39,739 nucleotides of DNA, from positions 1-39,739 of IMG/VR virus record IMGVR_UViG_3300009157_000030, one strand, 5' to 3'. Below the pieces are notes generated by a model. It did no database searches. It worked only from the letters and a program-made list of their open reading frames with translations, and was not told the origin of the DNA. Source of the stretch: a virus. Shown here piece by piece: positions 17,251-25,037 of this stretch (position 1 is its first letter; each line of letters opens with the position of its first letter). The position numbers were made by a program, and so were the translations under genes.

Positions 17251-17436
17251 CTACTCACCATCCTTTTTCCATTCTATATCGATAGTCCATTTTGGTAGAT
17301 TTTCGTTCATCCATTTCAATACCTCATCCCAGTTTATTTTTTCCTTGAAACAATTAAATGGAATTCTCTCGTCTATTCTTCGAATGATATCCGATTCTAC
17401 GCCATCATATATTGACGGTTTTCTTTTTGTAGCCAT
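17251..17436 (-). CDS. Small protein, unknown
   Basis: 61 residues, mixed charge, with a Trp-rich second half (WDEVLKWMNENLPKWTIDIEW). Its front overlaps the end of the NDT-like gene by 32 bases. Not recognised. Confidence 0.5.
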   Translation of the reverse strand: MATKRKPSIYDGVESDIIRRIDERIPFNCFKEKINWDEVLKWMNENLPKWTIDIEWKKDGE

Positions 17437-17869
17437 TTTTCTTCATCCATTTTTTAAAATCATCGAGTGTTTTAAATCTATGATCTGCGTATATTCTGAT
17501 CCAAGGATGTTCACAGTAATTTTCACTTACAACGATAACGAGTTTACCTGTCTTGTGTGCGTGTGATATCTCGAGACATGTTCCGATACTTGGTTCGTGA
17601 ATGATTGTAAATAGACCATCACGGTTATCGATGTTTGCAAGATCACGATATACGAGTTCTTCACAGTCTTTTTGTGTTCTCCGGTATTTTATGCAATCCG
17701 TTCTTCCGTTCTTTGATAGAATAAGTCTGCGATCTTTTCGTGACATAGCATCGAAGAAAGGATTATGCAGATTTAGATTATAGTCACGTTCAAGTTCTAA
17801 TTCGATGACTCTGAATTCGTGTCTGCGATCAAAACTGTGTGCGAGATACAAATCGAGTTTCTTTTTCAT
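17405..17869 (-). CDS. Nucleoside 2-deoxyribosyltransferase-like protein
   Basis: 154 residues. YLAHSFDRR near the start and SIGTCLEISHAHKTGKLVIVV in the second half are the two recognisable blocks of the NDT fold (nucleotide-binding front and the GTxxE-A-x-GK segment with the catalytic-type Glu); NPFFDA lies between. Known members move deoxyribose between bases or hydrolyse nucleosides; related folds cleave NAD. The substrate here is unknown. It overlaps the SGNH gene by four bases. A role in nucleotide salvage or in countering nucleotide-based defence would fit, both inference. Confidence 0.6.
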   Translation of the reverse strand: MKKKLDLYLAHSFDRRHEFRVIELELERDYNLNLHNPFFDAMSRKDRRLILSKNGRTDCIKYRRTQKDCEELVYRDLANIDNRDGLFTIIHEPSIGTCLEISHAHKTGKLVIVVSENYCEHPWIRIYADHRFKTLDDFKKWMKKNGYKKKTVNI

Positions 17870-18546
17870 TTTTTAATTCCTCCTAATTGCCTAATTTCAT
17901 CCTTTATCATCCCATATAAAATCGCATGTCCTGTTTCAGACAGATGTTGACCATCCTTATGTATCATTTCTGAATAATGTCTCGTCATGTAATTCAAATT
18001 GACATGCACACAATCATACTGATATATTAGTTTTCTTAGAACATCATTGTATGAGAAAATATTGTTTCTGACACCGTAATTTCTACATGCGATACTATTT
18101 GAAACATCGGAGATGTCGATGATGATTGGGATCGCATTTGAACTTCTAATCTTTGACAATAGTTTTACCATGTTCCAATAAAATTCATCTTTAGACACCA
18201 AAACTTTTGGGAATGTTTTAGTGAACTCATATCTATATTTTGTAATTGGATACAGTGCGATTTTTCTAACTTGGGCAGGAAAAATAGACAATATTTTTCT
18301 TGTTCTGGCATCAAGCAATCGTGGAAAACAATCAACGATACCAAGATGAACAATAACGTAATCAGATAGTAAGACGGAGAACAAACTACCATTACATGCA
18401 TCTCTTGTTGTATTTCCATAAACAGAATCCATTACTATATCATAATCATTTTCAAGCAATGCTGCATATGTTTTTTCAAATGGAATATCATCTCTCGGTA
18501 GTGAAAGAGAATCACCAATTATTGCCATAGTTTTCTTTTTTTGCAT
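17866..18546 (-). CDS. SGNH/GDSL hydrolase-like protein
   Basis: 226 residues. IIGDSLS (Ser13) is block I; YGNTT near 43-47 and VHLGIVD near 65-71 fit blocks II-III; DGQHLSETGH (Asp198, His201) is block V. Family members are esterases or acyl-transferases, many acting on acetylated sugars. No signal peptide, so it would act in the cytoplasm. The gene overlaps the glycosyltransferase-like gene by 28 bases; an ATG at 18528 (MAIIGDS) is an alternative start. Together with that neighbour it suggests glycan modification. Confidence 0.7.
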   Translation of the reverse strand: MQKKKTMAIIGDSLSLPRDDIPFEKTYAALLENDYDIVMDSVYGNTTRDACNGSLFSVLLSDYVIVHLGIVDCFPRLLDARTRKILSIFPAQVRKIALYPITKYRYEFTKTFPKVLVSKDEFYWNMVKLLSKIRSSNAIPIIIDISDVSNSIACRNYGVRNNIFSYNDVLRKLIYQYDCVHVNLNYMTRHYSEMIHKDGQHLSETGHAILYGMIKDEIRQLGGIKK

Positions 18547-19745
18547 TTTGACAACTCCTTAATAACATGAACAACCATCTCCGCACTGTCGCCAAAGAAG
18601 GCCAATTTTTTCTGTATGTAAATCTCACGTGATGCTGCAAACGATTTTCTATACCAAGGTTGCAAACAGGTGTTTATTGCTAAATTGAGATCACCTATAT
18701 CGTTAGTTCTAAGTTCGACATCACTACCGAATTGATCAAAGAAACTTAAAAAATCTGGATGCATTAGAATGATTGGAATACCTTCAATTACTGCTTCAAA
18801 TGATGTGTATGATGCCATCGATACCTGAACATCGCACCGCTTTAAAACTTCTGTGAATGGTTTCTCTTTTCCTATTATTTCACAGTTTGTTAAACCAGAG
18901 AACATCTCAAAGTATGATTCTTTATTCTCAGATGGATGAACTTTAACAATGAATTTTATTAGTGGATTTTGTGTCACAACATCTACTAATTCTTGTCTAA
19001 GTAGGACATCTTGTCCAGGTTTAAGCAATCCCATATCGATCAATCGTGAATACGGTTGTGTGCACAATAGCACCGTTGGCTTACCCACCGTGATTTTAAC
19101 TTTATTATCAATACACCGATCAAAAACGTGATTTCCAACAATGAGTGTATGATCAATCACTCGCTTATTTTTAATCTGACTTGCAAAATCATCATTCCAC
19201 AATAATAGATAATTGCTTGATCGTTCACATCCATATACGAACTGATGTCGTTCAACCGGAAGATTTAAAAGTTTATTGCATAGAATATAACGAATACTTG
19301 CAGTTATTTTTTGTTTTAAAGAATAACCTGGGGTATCTATAAAACAAGGTTGAATAACAAAAAATGAAACCTTGTTCTTGTATGCCCAATCATTTATTAA
19401 TCTGGTTGCAACACCGCCCATGTCAGATGTTGTTATGATAGCGTCAGGTTTCAATTCTTTAAGCAATGAATCAATGTTGTTTGCAAGTCTTTGTTTTAAT
19501 TTTAAAACTTTAATTATATTTTTAAGTGGATCGTGATGAATATAATAATCAATTGATTCAATGAGATATTTATCAAGTTCAACGAGATCATCGAATCCCA
19601 TTTTATGAACAGTGCTGAATAAATGTTTTTTTGGTTCTTCATTTGTATCGAGATAAATATTGCGATGAAATACTGCTTCGTTTGCAATACTTGAGAACAA
19701 TGCATCGTTCAAGTATTTTGGGAGTGATATATAGACTATGTTCAT
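18519..19745 (-). CDS. GT-B glycosyltransferase-like protein
   Basis: 408 residues in two Rossmann-like halves. The C-terminal half has PTVLLCTQPYSR, LIKFIVKVHPSENKESY and VQVSMASYTSFEAVIEGIPIILMHPD, a pattern like capsule, polysialyl- and CDP-glycerol-type transferases (the KVHPxE motif). The N-terminal half includes LKPDAIITTSDMGGVATRLI. It could attach or extend a sugar polymer on host surface, virion or DNA. The gene sits between a SemiSWEET-sized membrane protein and an SGNH hydrolase and overlaps both. Donor and acceptor cannot be told. Confidence 0.6.
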   Translation of the reverse strand: MNIVYISLPKYLNDALFSSIANEAVFHRNIYLDTNEEPKKHLFSTVHKMGFDDLVELDKYLIESIDYYIHHDPLKNIIKVLKLKQRLANNIDSLLKELKPDAIITTSDMGGVATRLINDWAYKNKVSFFVIQPCFIDTPGYSLKQKITASIRYILCNKLLNLPVERHQFVYGCERSSNYLLLWNDDFASQIKNKRVIDHTLIVGNHVFDRCIDNKVKITVGKPTVLLCTQPYSRLIDMGLLKPGQDVLLRQELVDVVTQNPLIKFIVKVHPSENKESYFEMFSGLTNCEIIGKEKPFTEVLKRCDVQVSMASYTSFEAVIEGIPIILMHPDFLSFFDQFGSDVELRTNDIGDLNLAINTCLQPWYRKSFAASREIYIQKKLAFFGDSAEMVVHVIKELSKCKKRKLWQ

Positions 19746-20002
19746 TTATTTTCCCATCCTATCCTATTAAGAATATAGAAGTTCAATATTAGTTGTGAGA
19801 TCGCAACACTCAGAGCAAGGTATGTTCCAAGCATTGCGTATGCAATCACAACTAAGATGAGGGAGGTTATTTTTAATTTGAAGTGTGTTCTACTGAAAGC
19901 AGAGCAGTCATAATTCTTATTGACAAATAGTTTCCATGCCTGTTTTAAATCAGCGAACACAAAACCTAAACTTGCTGCGGTCAATATTAAATCTGCGATC
20001 AT
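19742..20002 (-). CDS. Three-helix membrane protein, SemiSWEET/PQ-loop-like
   Basis: 86 residues with three predicted helices (LILTAASLGFVFADL, KITSLILVVIAYAMLG and LALSVAISQLILNFYIL). Length, helix count and the turn LKQAWKLFVNKNYDCSAFS, which stands where PQ-loop proteins have PQxxKxxKxKS, suggest a SemiSWEET-like fold. The Pro-Gln pair itself is missing, so this is tentative. It overlaps both neighbours by four bases. Confidence 0.45.
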   Translation of the reverse strand: MIADLILTAASLGFVFADLKQAWKLFVNKNYDCSAFSRTHFKLKITSLILVVIAYAMLGTYLALSVAISQLILNFYILNRIGWENK

Positions 20003-20823
20003 TCGTATCGATCTCCTCTATCTGCGAATATTGTAAGAATTCGCTTACCTTTTAATTTCTGTGCAACAACAAAGTTTGCAGCAGACGAATATCCAATATC
20101 GATTCCATAATCGAATCGAAGCATATTTTTAACCGTGATGACCTCATTCATGGTAATATCATGGACTATTAGATTACATTCTCGTGGTTTAAGTGGTAGT
20201 GGAACACCATCACTCGTTCCTTCGATAGCACCGTCTATACAACGAAATGTATGGTAGTTTGCACTTGGGAATACGTTAAATAGCCCTGCAAGAGTGCCGG
20301 AAGTGCCTATTCCAACGACAATATCAGTTGGTGGGTAATAAATTGGCCTGTGATCCAATGCTGACATGAATTCAGGTTCTATTTCTTTTGCCATAACTGT
20401 CTGTGCAGCTAAGTTTGCAATACTATCGAACTGATTGGTCCATGTTGTGGGTGTGCCAGTTTTATTGAACATGCTTAAATCTTTCTGTAATTCTGTCATG
20501 CTATCTTTAATATCTTTACATGTCACAACAGTTGCACCATACTTTAAGATCATTTCTACCTTTCGTTTTGAAGTTGTAATTGGTAAATAAATTATACACT
20601 TACCGGAAAATCCGAGTGCTGAATACAATGCAGCGAGAGAAATTCCAGTATTGCCACTTGTGGCCTCCATAATTGTATGATTCTTAGGAACTTTTGAAAG
20701 CATATATAGTGCGGTGCGATCTTTAATCGATCCGGTTAAATTCATAAATTCACATTTAATTAGAATGTTATCTATTGACATGCACGGTGTGTTTCCTATT
20801 AGTCGATTTACATTTATTGTCAT
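19999..20823 (-). CDS. Cysteine synthase-like PLP enzyme (CysK/CysM family)
   Basis: 274 residues of fold type II. Motifs in order: LIGNTP (8-13), NLTGSIKDR with the PLP lysine K34, TSGNTGIS (55-62), substrate-loop-like NQFDSIAN (130-137), phosphate loop GIGTSGT (171-177), GYSSAANF near 245, and ADRGDRY at the end. It would use O-acetylserine (or O-phosphoserine) and sulfide to make cysteine. Slightly shorter than cellular CysK (about 310). A serine-acetyltransferase-like gene lies at 33179-33682. Other members of the family, such as diaminopropionate or cystathionine enzymes, cannot be excluded. Confidence 0.8.
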   Translation of the reverse strand: MTINVNRLIGNTPCMSIDNILIKCEFMNLTGSIKDRTALYMLSKVPKNHTIMEATSGNTGISLAALYSALGFSGKCIIYLPITTSKRKVEMILKYGATVVTCKDIKDSMTELQKDLSMFNKTGTPTTWTNQFDSIANLAAQTVMAKEIEPEFMSALDHRPIYYPPTDIVVGIGTSGTLAGLFNVFPSANYHTFRCIDGAIEGTSDGVPLPLKPRECNLIVHDITMNEVITVKNMLRFDYGIDIGYSSAANFVVAQKLKGKRILTIFADRGDRYE

Positions 20824-21080
20824 TAATTCATCGCCACCCTTTGACCATCATTCATACAATTTTTAAATTTATCGTTGAAAACCGAATAGTGAGTTATTCC
20901 TTTTGATTTGCAGAATTCAATTACTGCCTGTTCATCGACTTGTTTCGTATAGAGTATGTGTCTCTTATCCTCTGCATCCCACCACCATATCTTCCACATT
21001 CTAAGTGGTTGATCAACTGGTGGTGTGGTCGGTTCGACCTTTTTATATGTATCATCCGTGTTTAATTCATCTTGCGACAT
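20823..21080 (-). CDS. Small protein, unknown
   Basis: 85 residues; an acidic, Pro/Thr-rich first third, then RMWKIWWWDAEDKRHILY and a helix. It overlaps the cysteine-synthase-like start by one base (TAATG). The WWDAED-x-YTKQ stretch looks like a small beta-hairpin domain. Not recognised. Confidence 0.5.
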   Translation of the reverse strand: MSQDELNTDDTYKKVEPTTPPVDQPLRMWKIWWWDAEDKRHILYTKQVDEQAVIEFCKSKGITHYSVFNDKFKNCMNDGQRVAMN

Positions 21081-21110
21081 GTTTCCTCAAATAAAGGAAA
21101 AAGAGATTGA

Positions 21111-21467
21111 CTACCGGTCAACCTCGACTTTCAGATTATATGCGTCTTTGCCTTTTCCGGTTTTGAACATACCGAGATAAGTGATCCGCACAACATCACC
21201 CTCTTTCACTTGATAGACTACTTTATCACCGTGACCCATCTGTTCAACAAGACCGGTCTTTCCAGTTATCACCAGAGGTTTGTCAACTCCTTTCACTCGC
21301 ATTTGGTAAACTTTTTTATATTGCGGTGAATCTCGAATCTTCTCGATGATTCCTTCGATAGATTGTTTTTCATCTACCACGTAAGAGTTTGTTTCTTGTC
21401 CTGGTTTAACTTTTTCTTTACCAAAGACAACAAATAAAATTTCCTCACGTTGTTCTTGAAACGCCAT
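21111..21467 (-). CDS. Possible OB-fold protein, single-stranded-DNA-binding type
   Basis: 118 residues. The end (VYQVKEGDVVRITYLGMFKTGKGKDAYNLKVEVD) looks like the EGDxVRIxYLG strand pair of OB-fold proteins found in phage replication modules. The front half is charged and helical. Its neighbours are a nucleotidyltransferase-like gene and an Hjc resolvase, so a DNA-replication or repair role is reasonable. The family is not certain. Confidence 0.4.
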   Translation of the reverse strand: MAFQEQREEILFVVFGKEKVKPGQETNSYVVDEKQSIEGIIEKIRDSPQYKKVYQMRVKGVDKPLVITGKTGLVEQMGHGDKVVYQVKEGDVVRITYLGMFKTGKGKDAYNLKVEVDR

Positions 21468-21470
21468 CTT

Positions 21471-21956
21471 CTACTCACCTTCCTCCGATGATGGATCGGT
21501 CTTTTTATATTTTTTTAGAGGTATAGCGGTTGTCCGTGATCTTAACAATTCGAGCACCTGACTTATTTTAAACGCATTCCGGTGGAAGTATTCATCGTAT
21601 CCGATTGCCCGAGGAATCAGATAGCACCCGTATCCTTTTGCAGACAGGTTCGCATGAACTCGATCATTCATTGTGGCCACGTAATTAAATTTTGGTAGTT
21701 CTCTTGGGAACTCAACAAGTTCTTCAAAGTTAATTGGGTCTGAAATGATAACATATTTTGGGTATCTGAAAACAATCGATAACATTTTCTTAACCATTTC
21801 AGTAGGAATAAGAATCGGATTGTCCTCAACACAGATAATGATCTGATCATACTTCTGTTCAATTGCCATGACTGACATTATCATGCCAAATGTTGGTGGT
21901 TGTGCCGTTACTGGAATTAAACAGACCTTCATATTTGCGGGTAATTCTTCTGACAT
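21471..21956 (-). CDS. Cytidylyltransferase-fold protein (NMNAT/PPAT-like), degenerate active site
   Basis: 161 residues. CLIPVTAQPPTFGMIMSVMAIEQKYDQIIICVEDNP follows the first strand-helix-strand of HIGH-type nucleotidyltransferases, but the usual HxGH reads TFGM. SRTTAIP near the end stands where the ISSTxIR motif is found. MLSIVFRYPKYVIISDP and NYVATMNDR fit the middle of the fold. With the histidines gone, AMP transfer is doubtful; it may bind a nucleotide without catalysing the classic reaction. ATG 21956 is chosen (GAGTGA upstream); 21977 is an alternative overlapping the Hjc gene. Confidence 0.55.
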   Translation of the reverse strand: MSEELPANMKVCLIPVTAQPPTFGMIMSVMAIEQKYDQIIICVEDNPILIPTEMVKKMLSIVFRYPKYVIISDPINFEELVEFPRELPKFNYVATMNDRVHANLSAKGYGCYLIPRAIGYDEYFHRNAFKISQVLELLRSRTTAIPLKKYKKTDPSSEEGE

Positions 21957-21957
21957 C

Positions 21958-22293
21958 TTAATCACTCTCTTTGACATAAACCAGTGGAATGAATATATCC
22001 TTTCCTTTTTTCTTTGTGACGAGAACTGCTTTAAGTGATAGTTTGTCAGCGAGTTTTTTTAGTTCTGCGATTTCTTTTTCTGGTGTCTTTGCTTCCGTTG
22101 CCTTGCACTGAATAAGAATAGGAACGTAGTCTAATTCTTTTCCACGAAACCAATGACCAATTGGTGGGAATGCTATCAAGTCTGCGGGTGAATGTGAACC
22201 GGCCATTCTAAATACAACGAAACCTGCTTTTTCGTAGTGTTTTTTGATCTTGTATTCGAATGCACGACCCTTCACGTAATTCTTATTGGGCAT
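21958..22293 (-). CDS. hjc: Archaeal Hjc-type Holliday junction resolvase
   Basis: 111 residues from ATG 22293. KGRAFEYKIKKHYEKAGFVVFRMAGSHSPADLIAF, then PILIQCKA, then KAVLVTKKK is the Hjc layout: E in the first helix, the GS-x-SPAD metal site and the Q/E-x-K motif. As a dimer it would cut four-way junctions formed in replication or recombination before packaging. GAGG lies about ten bases before the ATG; the longer frame to 22371 has no good ribosome site. Archaeal viruses and hosts carry this form; bacterial phages rarely do. Confidence 0.8.
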   Translation of the reverse strand: MPNKNYVKGRAFEYKIKKHYEKAGFVVFRMAGSHSPADLIAFPPIGHWFRGKELDYVPILIQCKATEAKTPEKEIAELKKLADKLSLKAVLVTKKKGKDIFIPLVYVKESD

Positions 22294-22531
22294 TGTCTTT
22301 CTTTTCCTCTTTTGCTTTTTCTTCTGCTTTCTGTTTATCATAATTGGTGAGATCGATATCCATTGCACCAACTACTGCCTCGAGATTATTTGCGATATGC
22401 GGTGATCCCAATTTGAGAAAGATTTCTCTCATTTCAGTTATGACTTTGCGTGAGTTCTTGTAAAACTGAATAACTGATTTTTCAAGCGATTCGATTTCTT
22501 CTTTTGTTGGTTTACCTTCATCGTCTGTCAT
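22283..22531 (-). CDS. Small charged helical protein, unknown
   Basis: 82 residues, predicted helical, ending with KAEEKAKEEKKDNAQ. Overlaps Hjc by 11 bases and the next gene by one. Not recognised. Confidence 0.55.
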   Translation of the reverse strand: MTDDEGKPTKEEIESLEKSVIQFYKNSRKVITEMREIFLKLGSPHIANNLEAVVGAMDIDLTNYDKQKAEEKAKEEKKDNAQ

Positions 22532-22719
22532 TATATTTTTCCTCCTAATGTTCGTTCTAATATTTTCACATCTTCTGGTTCGAGTAGGTCAACATATCGA
22601 GCAACCTCTGCTCGTAGTAGTGTATCCGCTTCTGTGAATGATTCTGCCTCGGTGATTTCCAATGTCACAGACTTAAACTTCTGCGGGAAGATCACAATTT
22701 TTTTAGTAACTTTCGCCAT
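22531..22719 (-). CDS. Small protein, unknown
   Basis: 62 residues: a beta-like front (KIVIFPQKFKSVTLEITEAES) and a helical end. TAATG overlap with the gene after it indicates co-translation. Not recognised. Confidence 0.55.
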   Translation of the reverse strand: MAKVTKKIVIFPQKFKSVTLEITEAESFTEADTLLRAEVARYVDLLEPEDVKILERTLGGKI

Positions 22720-22731
22720 AGGAATTCCTTA

Positions 22732-22941
22732 CTATCTATTATGTTCGTTCTCCTTTATATTACTTTTGTCTATTATTTTATTGTTCATGCAAATAGCACA
22801 TATTTCTTTAAAATCTATAATTGGAAATAATTCTTTTCCACATAGTTTACATTTTCCACCAATCCAATTGTTTTCCTTTATCCATCTTTTAATATCATTA
22901 TGAAATTCATTCATTATTTTATCAATATTATTCATTCTCAT
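22732..22941 (-). CDS. Small zinc-finger protein
   Basis: 69 residues. CKLCGKELFPIIDFKEICAIC has two CxxC pairs 16 residues apart, a zinc ribbon or treble-clef. Overlaps PrimPol by four bases. It may bind nucleic acid or a partner in replication. Confidence 0.55.
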   Translation of the reverse strand: MRMNNIDKIMNEFHNDIKRWIKENNWIGGKCKLCGKELFPIIDFKEICAICMNNKIIDKSNIKENEHNR

Positions 22942-23789
22942 TCCTCGATGATTATATTATATTTATCCTTTGCGATCTGAATAACTTTATTGTAGATTTC
23001 CGGAGTTATGCATCCTGGTTTAACTTCATCGCAACGTATGAGTCCATTTAACATGGCAATTAGAGTCACTGGACCACCACCAGTTCCGCAACGGAAACAG
23101 TGCCAGATTCCTTTCTCAACATTGACACAGAAGTTACCACCAGTTGATGAACCGTGAATAGGATGTTTTCCTTGCAATTCATTATTTCCCTTTGCGGTGT
23201 ATTGACCGGTCAATACTTTTCTTACATCGATGAATTGATAATTGGCCGATTCATTTCTTTGATAGTGTTCCATTGATTGCTCTCTCTGAATGTAATTCTT
23301 AAGGACTTCCTCGATCTGCGTTTTCGTGACCGTAGCGATCTCCGAGTTATCGATGATGATATACCTATTATTTGATGGGTGAATCGATCCAGGGCCTATA
23401 ACTTGCGATCCCTGCCACTGAATTTCCCCGTAGTGGTTCTTTTCCTTGTCCTTTAGCACAATCTTCTTGTCGAGATCGGGCACGAGGTAATAGAAATGAT
23501 GACCACCTGAACCGGTTCTTATTGTAAAAGTTCGTGGTAGCTTTGCCTTAACGATTGCTGCAATAAGGGCACTGTCTGCGTCAATAACTGCAAGATTGCC
23601 ATAGCCACAACATACACCATAGTTTCCTCCTTTATCAATTTGTGAAATTAGATCACCTTCGAAATACTTGAAGTTATTTGTATTCTGCCAATCGGCATCT
23701 AATGGCCTCTTTCTCGCAGATATGCCATCCATTGCAATTCGGATGAATCTAAATTCACTCTTTCTCAATTGGTGTGGTATCACGATCAT
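22938..23789 (-). CDS. PrimPol (primase-polymerase) with C-terminal zinc finger
   Basis: 283 residues. Residues 13-170 are an archaeo-eukaryotic primase (PrimPol): KRPLDADW at 27-34, GNLAVIDAD with the acidic pair D70/D72, RTGSGGHHFYY with H97/H98 and GSQVIGPGSIHP. Residues about 205-245 (GKHPIHGSS, then FCVNVEKGIWHCFRCGTGGGP) form a DnaG CHC2-like zinc finger. It would make primers or replicate DNA. Start: ATG 23789 overlaps the next gene by 35 bases and has its ribosome site very close, so GTG 23783 is possible. Its likely partner, an SF3 helicase, is on the other strand at 33738-35357. Confidence 0.8.
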   Translation of the reverse strand: MIVIPHQLRKSEFRFIRIAMDGISARKRPLDADWQNTNNFKYFEGDLISQIDKGGNYGVCCGYGNLAVIDADSALIAAIVKAKLPRTFTIRTGSGGHHFYYLVPDLDKKIVLKDKEKNHYGEIQWQGSQVIGPGSIHPSNNRYIIIDNSEIATVTKTQIEEVLKNYIQREQSMEHYQRNESANYQFIDVRKVLTGQYTAKGNNELQGKHPIHGSSTGGNFCVNVEKGIWHCFRCGTGGGPVTLIAMLNGLIRCDEVKPGCITPEIYNKVIQIAKDKYNIIIEE

Positions 23790-23961
23790 CCTCTCGCTTA
23801 AATTTTGAAAGGTTCAACATGCGATGCTCGTTTCGTCTACGTTCACGTTTCGCTAATTCTTTGAGTTTCACCGCACGGTGATTCGGTCCGAAGTTAACCT
23901 CTCCGGTAGTTAAAATTTCAAAGTTTCGCCTTCCCATCGCCTTTTTATTAGCTTTTGCCAT
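23755..23961 (-). CDS. Small basic protein, unknown
   Basis: 68 residues, very basic (KANKKAMGRRNF, KLKELAKRERRRNEH). It may bind nucleic acid. It overlaps PrimPol by 35 bases, which hints at translational coupling. Not recognised. Confidence 0.5.
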   Translation of the reverse strand: MAKANKKAMGRRNFEILTTGEVNFGPNHRAVKLKELAKRERRRNEHRMLNLSKFKREDDRDTTPIEKE

Positions 23962-24128
23962 TATTCAATCAACTCCTGCATTAATATAGACATGATCTTT
24001 AATATATTTTTAGGTAGTGGTAGATCATTGAACCACAGTAGTTCCTCATGCTCTAAACAAATTTCTTCTGCGATTTCTTCTACGAATTTTCTAACACCAA
24101 GAAACTCATGGACATTATTTACTTTCAT
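23961..24128 (-). CDS. Small acidic protein, unknown
   Basis: 55 residues from ATG 24128, chosen because GGAGG stands seven bases upstream; a longer frame to 24191 has no such site. EFLGVRKFVEEIAEEICLEHEELLWF is acidic and helical. A 52-base gap to the gene before is unusually large for this operon and may hold a second ribosome or processing site. Confidence 0.5.
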   Translation of the reverse strand: MKVNNVHEFLGVRKFVEEIAEEICLEHEELLWFNDLPLPKNILKIMSILMQELIE

Positions 24129-24180
24129 ATTGAATCCTCCGTGATAATTGTTTTCTGATCTCGATCTCTGCTGACATATT

Positions 24181-24465
24181 TCATACTCCATTAATATCTC
24201 TTGCAGTTAGATTATATTTCTGCATGAGCTTGTCGATTGCTTTTTGTGTGAATACAATGTCCTCAAGGTGGCGAATAACACTCGATTGATATGCCTGTTG
24301 CAGCACTGGAATGTTTGCACTCGCATAACGGTTTGCGTCTGCCTGTCTCATTGCCAACACGTGTCGATACTTTTCTTCCTCGAGGAATGCAACGAAGTGT
24401 ATTGTCTCATTGCGATCAAGTTTGTCCTCATCAACAAAGTTACCGGCCTTTAATTCAATTACCAT
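24181..24465 (-). CDS. Helical protein, unknown
   Basis: 94 residues, mostly charged helix. The family is not recognised; the pattern VAFLEEEKYRHVLAMRQADANRYASAN suggests a soluble helical bundle. Overlaps the zinc-ribbon gene by 11 bases. Confidence 0.5.
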   Translation of the reverse strand: MVIELKAGNFVDEDKLDRNETIHFVAFLEEEKYRHVLAMRQADANRYASANIPVLQQAYQSSVIRHLEDIVFTQKAIDKLMQKYNLTARDINGV

Positions 24466-24709
24466 GATCTAACCTCCATATTGTCAGTGCTTTGTTCAAG
24501 AGTTTTTTTTCTGCATTGATTGCCGTCTTATCGGGGTCTTGCTTGAATTGTTCGAGTTCAATTAATCGGCCTTCAATGTTTACAGATTTCCATGCACCAC
24601 AGTAAGGGCACATTGGTTTAAATTTTTTATCTTTCCGTGTATCGTGTATTTCTTCGATGTCGATATATGTTTTCTTACAGTGTTCACAATACAAATGATC
24701 TCCTTTCAT
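24455..24709 (-). CDS. Zinc-ribbon protein
   Basis: 84 residues from ATG 24709 (GGTG six bases upstream; a longer frame to 24763 is less likely). YCEHCKKTY and MCPYCGAWK give a CxxC-CxxC ribbon 27 residues apart. The helical tail follows. Probably binds nucleic acid or protein in the replication operon. Confidence 0.6.
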   Translation of the reverse strand: MKGDHLYCEHCKKTYIDIEEIHDTRKDKKFKPMCPYCGAWKSVNIEGRLIELEQFKQDPDKTAINAEKKLLNKALTIWRLDHGN

Positions 24710-24710
24710 A

Positions 24711-25037
24711 TTACACCTTCCTTTTAATTCGAGGTTTCTTTCCACGTAGTGGTTTAATCTCAACTGCCTTTATTTGTCTGACGATCTTCTTGTTCTTGAG
24801 TTTCCGGCCTATCCTGGTAGGTTTGTATTCAATATCCTCAAGTATTGCAACACTATTAACGGTTTTCTTGACAATTCCAAATATGCGATTTGTCTCTGGA
24901 TGTATCCTCTCCTTTCCTCCAATTGCGTCTTGAGTTGTGATCGTATTGCCATTGAGTGACACGATCTCCGAAATTCTGAATGCACCGTTCTTGTCTACAA
25001 AATAAACATACTTGCCAATTGTATTCTCGATCTTCAT
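24711..25037 (-). CDS. Small basic protein, unknown
   Basis: 108 residues: a beta-rich front half (GKYVYFVDKNGAFRISEIVSLNGNTIT) and a strongly basic tail (LRGKKPRIKRKV). KOW or Tudor-like barrel is possible for the front. Overlaps the next gene by four bases. Confidence 0.5.
   Translation of the reverse strand: MKIENTIGKYVYFVDKNGAFRISEIVSLNGNTITTQDAIGGKERIHPETNRIFGIVKKTVNSVAILEDIEYKPTRIGRKLKNKKIVRQIKAVEIKPLRGKKPRIKRKV

Noticed and set aside
17405-17869. TIR-domain NADase
   Set aside because: YLAHSF resembles some TIR starts, but the GTxxE-A-x-GK block and NPF motif fit the NDT family better.
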